Assembly (NCBI GenBank): GCA_021798985.1
Contig: JAJZBI010000030.1
Coordinates: forward strand, 1-42,704
Reading direction: 5' to 3'
Source: Actinomycetes bacterium
Lineage (GTDB): Bacteria; Actinomycetota; Acidimicrobiia; Acidimicrobiales; Bog-793
Length of the DNA stretch: 42,704 nt
Shown: piece by piece, positions 41,701 through 42,704 of the stretch
How positions within the stretch are numbered: position 1 is the stretch's first letter
How the letters are laid out: every line of letters starts with the position of its first letter
Notes under the pieces: model-generated
Database searches by the model: none
The model's input: the letters and a program-made list of their open reading frames with translations, nothing else
Told to the model about the DNA's origin: nothing
Made by a program: the position numbers and the translations under genes

Positions 41701-42251
41701 TCGTCGAGAACCAGCTCGAAGACGTCCGCAACGCCCGGCGCGAGCTCGGCCAGGTGATCCGGGCGATCGACAGCGAGATCGTCGAGGTCTTCAGCGCCGC
41801 CTTCGCGGACGTCGAGCGGCACTTCGAGTCGCTGATCGAGCTCTTGTTCCCCGGCGGCAGCGGGCGGCTCTACCTGACGGCACCGGACGACCCGCTGACG
41901 ACGGGCATCGAGATCGAGGCGCGCCCTGCCGGGCGCAACGTCCGGCGGCTCTCGCTGCTCTCGGGCGGCGAGCGCTCGATGGTGGCGCTCGCCTTCCTCT
42001 TCGCCGTCTTCCGCAGCCGGCCGTCGCCCTTCTACCTCCTCGACGAGGTCGAGGCGGCGCTCGATGAGGTCAACCTGCGGCGCTTTTTGAGCCTGCTCGA
42101 CGAGTTCCGCAACGAGGCCCAGCTGATCGTGGTCAGCCATCAAAAGCGCACCATGGAGGTCGCCGACGCGCTCTACGGTGTCTCGATGCAACCTGGCGGC
42201 GGGTCCAAGATCGTGAGCGAGCGGCTGCGGCCGGCGGCGGGGGTCTCGTGA
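38763..42251 (+). CDS. smc: Chromosome segregation protein SMC
   Basis: The 1162-residue condensin ATPase organises and segregates the chromosome. It has Walker A GPNGSGKSN at 31-39, long coiled coils rich in A/E/R at about 170-495 and 660-960, a hinge at about 500-650 (LPGVLGTLLDVVEVDDEVAPA to PTGWRIGAG), the signature LSGGERSMVALAF at about 1065-1077, and Walker B FYLLDEVEAALDE at about 1090-1102. The length is normal. The start is GTG 38763, followed by FLKSLSLKGFKSF. It is 110 bp downstream of mutM and overlaps the ftsY start (GTGA). No scpA or scpB is in the window. Confidence 0.97.
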   Translation: MFLKSLSLKGFKSFADATVVEFQPGVTVVVGPNGSGKSNVVDAVAWVLGAQSARVVRSSRMDDVIFAGTNKRPALGRAEVALTIDNSAGKLAIDFSEVTVSRTLFRTGESEYAINGVGCRLLDVQELFSDTGVGRQQHVIISQGQLDAILGARPEERRMVVEEAAGVLKYRRRKERAERRLEASETSLSRLVDLQRELRRQLRPLERQAASALRHEELTAELRALRLYLAGKELRELADRLGATGREAVELERAASELDGQLVVLDGRLAEAQVALGSERAEDLSPHVATAERLAERADGLASVCRERRRARAELLAALASAEEVAALDAELARARAELERCDHEAAALVPEWERLAESESDLAQREVADLERFGAEPMAPAPRPSAPLRAEQTRRREALARLREAEVRATERLEALGRRRQSATEHLERAEQAVAALAPALEGARRDEADASARLARAEQSAQLASAGRQAAEEEHHAAAARAEVLALALEEARARAGLERLADLPGVLGTLLDVVEVDDEVAPAFEAAVAGTLDAVLVERGEPTRAALERLRSGGEGGALVPVGGPHALGAVPAPPPGTEALLASVRAADPAIRGLLERLCAGVVVVRGGFEAALELALVAPEHTIVTTEGDRLAPTGWRIGAGSSGVTRAAYEAARSRAEYAAAALGAAAAGAEEARQQLEAARRAANEAVRSLDRLSAELERAERDANDARSELAGLQGEEQAHVTVRAEAQQAALAAAVELERVEAELAALEADEQKAAARAGAAQAARREREERARALGALRRDLEVRAAALEERRNLLTQRAEELATRLAARADERDRAEERRLAHHRDDLALSRLADALAVQRARLDGALGRLRTERDRRAAQARGRLEAVHALRAEREARERTLSANRQRVQRLELERTELRVRHEAAVEALQRDLEAVPDEALAAERPASSTSVEPTERLRQLERELRLLGPVNPLAREELASVQERSAFVENQLEDVRNARRELGQVIRAIDSEIVEVFSAAFADVERHFESLIELLFPGGSGRLYLTAPDDPLTTGIEIEARPAGRNVRRLSLLSGGERSMVALAFLFAVFRSRPSPFYLLDEVEAALDEVNLRRFLSLLDEFRNEAQLIVVSHQKRTMEVADALYGVSMQPGGGSKIVSERLRPAAGVS

Positions 42252-42704
42252 TCGCGTTCTTGCTGGCGAGCAGCCTGACGCCCGTGCTCGTCGTGCTGAT
42301 CGTCGTCATCGTGGTCCTCCTCGGCCTGCTCGGGGCGGCGACCTCCTCGGCCGCCCGCAACGGTCACTTCTGGCGCCATCGCGAGCCCTCCGAGCCCGGC
42401 GGCGGCGCGGGGTCGAGCGGTACCGCCACGCTCGAGCGGCCGATCGGAGCACCGCCCGCCCCGGTGGCCCCGCCCCCCGAGCCGGCGAGCACCGCGGCGC
42501 CGCCCGCGGCGCCGCCCGCGGCGCCGCCCCTCCCGCCCGCGGCGCCGCCCCTCCCGCCAGCGGTGGTCGAGGCCGAGCTCGAAGAAGAGCTCCACCTCCC
42601 CGAGGCGATCCCCGAGGCAAAGCGCCCGCGGGTGCGCGAGCGCGTCGGCCGGGCGCGTGAGCTCTTCGCCGCCCCCTTCGCCTCGATCCGGCGCCGCGCC
42701 AAGA
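42248..42704 (+). CDS. ftsY: Signal recognition particle receptor FtsY, N-terminal part (cut by window end)
   Basis: GTG 42248 overlaps the smc stop and opens a frame that stays open to the window end (152 codons). It encodes an N-terminal membrane helix (about 3-37), a linker rich in Pro, Ala and Gly, an acidic EAELEEELHLPEAIPEA stretch and then RVRERVGRARELFAAPFASIRRR. The position after smc and the membrane-anchored acidic A-domain are those of actinobacterial FtsY, the SRP receptor GTPase. The GTPase domain lies outside the window, so the name rests on context and architecture. Confidence 0.8.
   Translation, partial: MIAFLLASSLTPVLVVLIVVIVVLLGLLGAATSSAARNGHFWRHREPSEPGGGAGSSGTATLERPIGAPPAPVAPPPEPASTAAPPAAPPAAPPLPPAAPPLPPAVVEAELEEELHLPEAIPEAKRPRVRERVGRARELFAAPFASIRRRAK
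42494..42558 (+). repeat. 12-bp tandem repeat encoding Ala-Ala-Pro-Pro in ftsY
   Basis: GCGGCGCCGCCC occurs three times in tandem (42494-42529) and once more at 42539-42550, with CTCCCGCC-type spacers. The frame is kept, giving an AAPP-rich linker. Such repeats slip easily, so the linker length probably varies between strains. Confidence 0.9.

Noticed and set aside
1-42704. tRNA, rRNA and further CRISPR units
   Set aside because: I looked for cloverleaf-type arms with CCA-like ends and for further spaced repeats and saw none. A covariance search would be needed to exclude small RNAs.

Overview
The window is very GC-rich (I judge around 70% or more by eye) and uses many GTG and TTG starts and 4- or 8-base stop/start overlaps. 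Its markers point to a high-GC Gram-positive of the Actinomycetota: a SepIVA-like coiled-coil gene, a suf operon with a Rieske gene between sufD and sufC, a short MutY, and a coaD-DUF177-rpmF-plsX-acpP-rnc-mutM-smc-ftsY chromosomal cluster. An Acidimicrobiia-like lineage is my best guess, but that is inference. The window is chromosomal. The only mobile-element signal is at the left edge.

Left edge (1-270): the first codons of an IS607-type serine recombinase (tnpA) run off the window. Beside it lie two exact 38-bp direct repeats separated by 37 bp.

Region 271-18019, surface-polysaccharide and sugar-nucleotide region. It holds a GT2 glycosyltransferase with a methyltransferase-like N-terminus and a giant polytopic membrane protein. 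A tightly packed minus-strand operon follows, in transcription order: SAM methyltransferase, transaldolase-family enzyme, NAD-dependent epimerase, HddA-like GHMP kinase, Gfo/Idh/MocA oxidoreductase, SDR, HddC-like nucleotidyltransferase, polytopic membrane protein, second SAM methyltransferase. To its right, on the plus strand, are a small conserved protein, mutY, an RmlC-like epimerase and a RodZ-C-terminal-like membrane protein. A minus-strand GmhA-like SIS isomerase closes the region. GmhA-, HddA- and HddC-like proteins together suggest a GDP-D-glycero-alpha-D-manno-heptose-type precursor for a surface glycan.

Region 18020-22531: Fe-S assembly operon sufB - four-cysteine small protein - sufD - Rieske ferredoxin - sufC, behind a leader with two adjacent perfect palindromes. 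No sufS or sufU follows.

Region 22568-26450: a YfhO-like polytopic membrane protein and thiL on the plus strand, with rpmB convergent.

Region 26652-42704: the housekeeping cluster fakA-like, recG, [terminator; a divergent secreted beta-propeller gene on the minus strand with a hairpin-rich leader], rsmD, coaD, sepIVA-like, DUF177, rpmF, plsX, acpP, rnc, mutM, smc, and ftsY (cut by the window end). It links acyl-phosphate/phospholipid synthesis, CoA synthesis, ribosome biogenesis, DNA repair, chromosome segregation and SRP targeting. I found no tRNA or rRNA genes.

No clearly new defence or mobile system is visible. The items most worth a second look are the CRISPR-like repeat pair beside the IS607 remnant, the split heptose-precursor gene set, the cysteine protein inside the suf operon, and the apparent CTG start of plsX.
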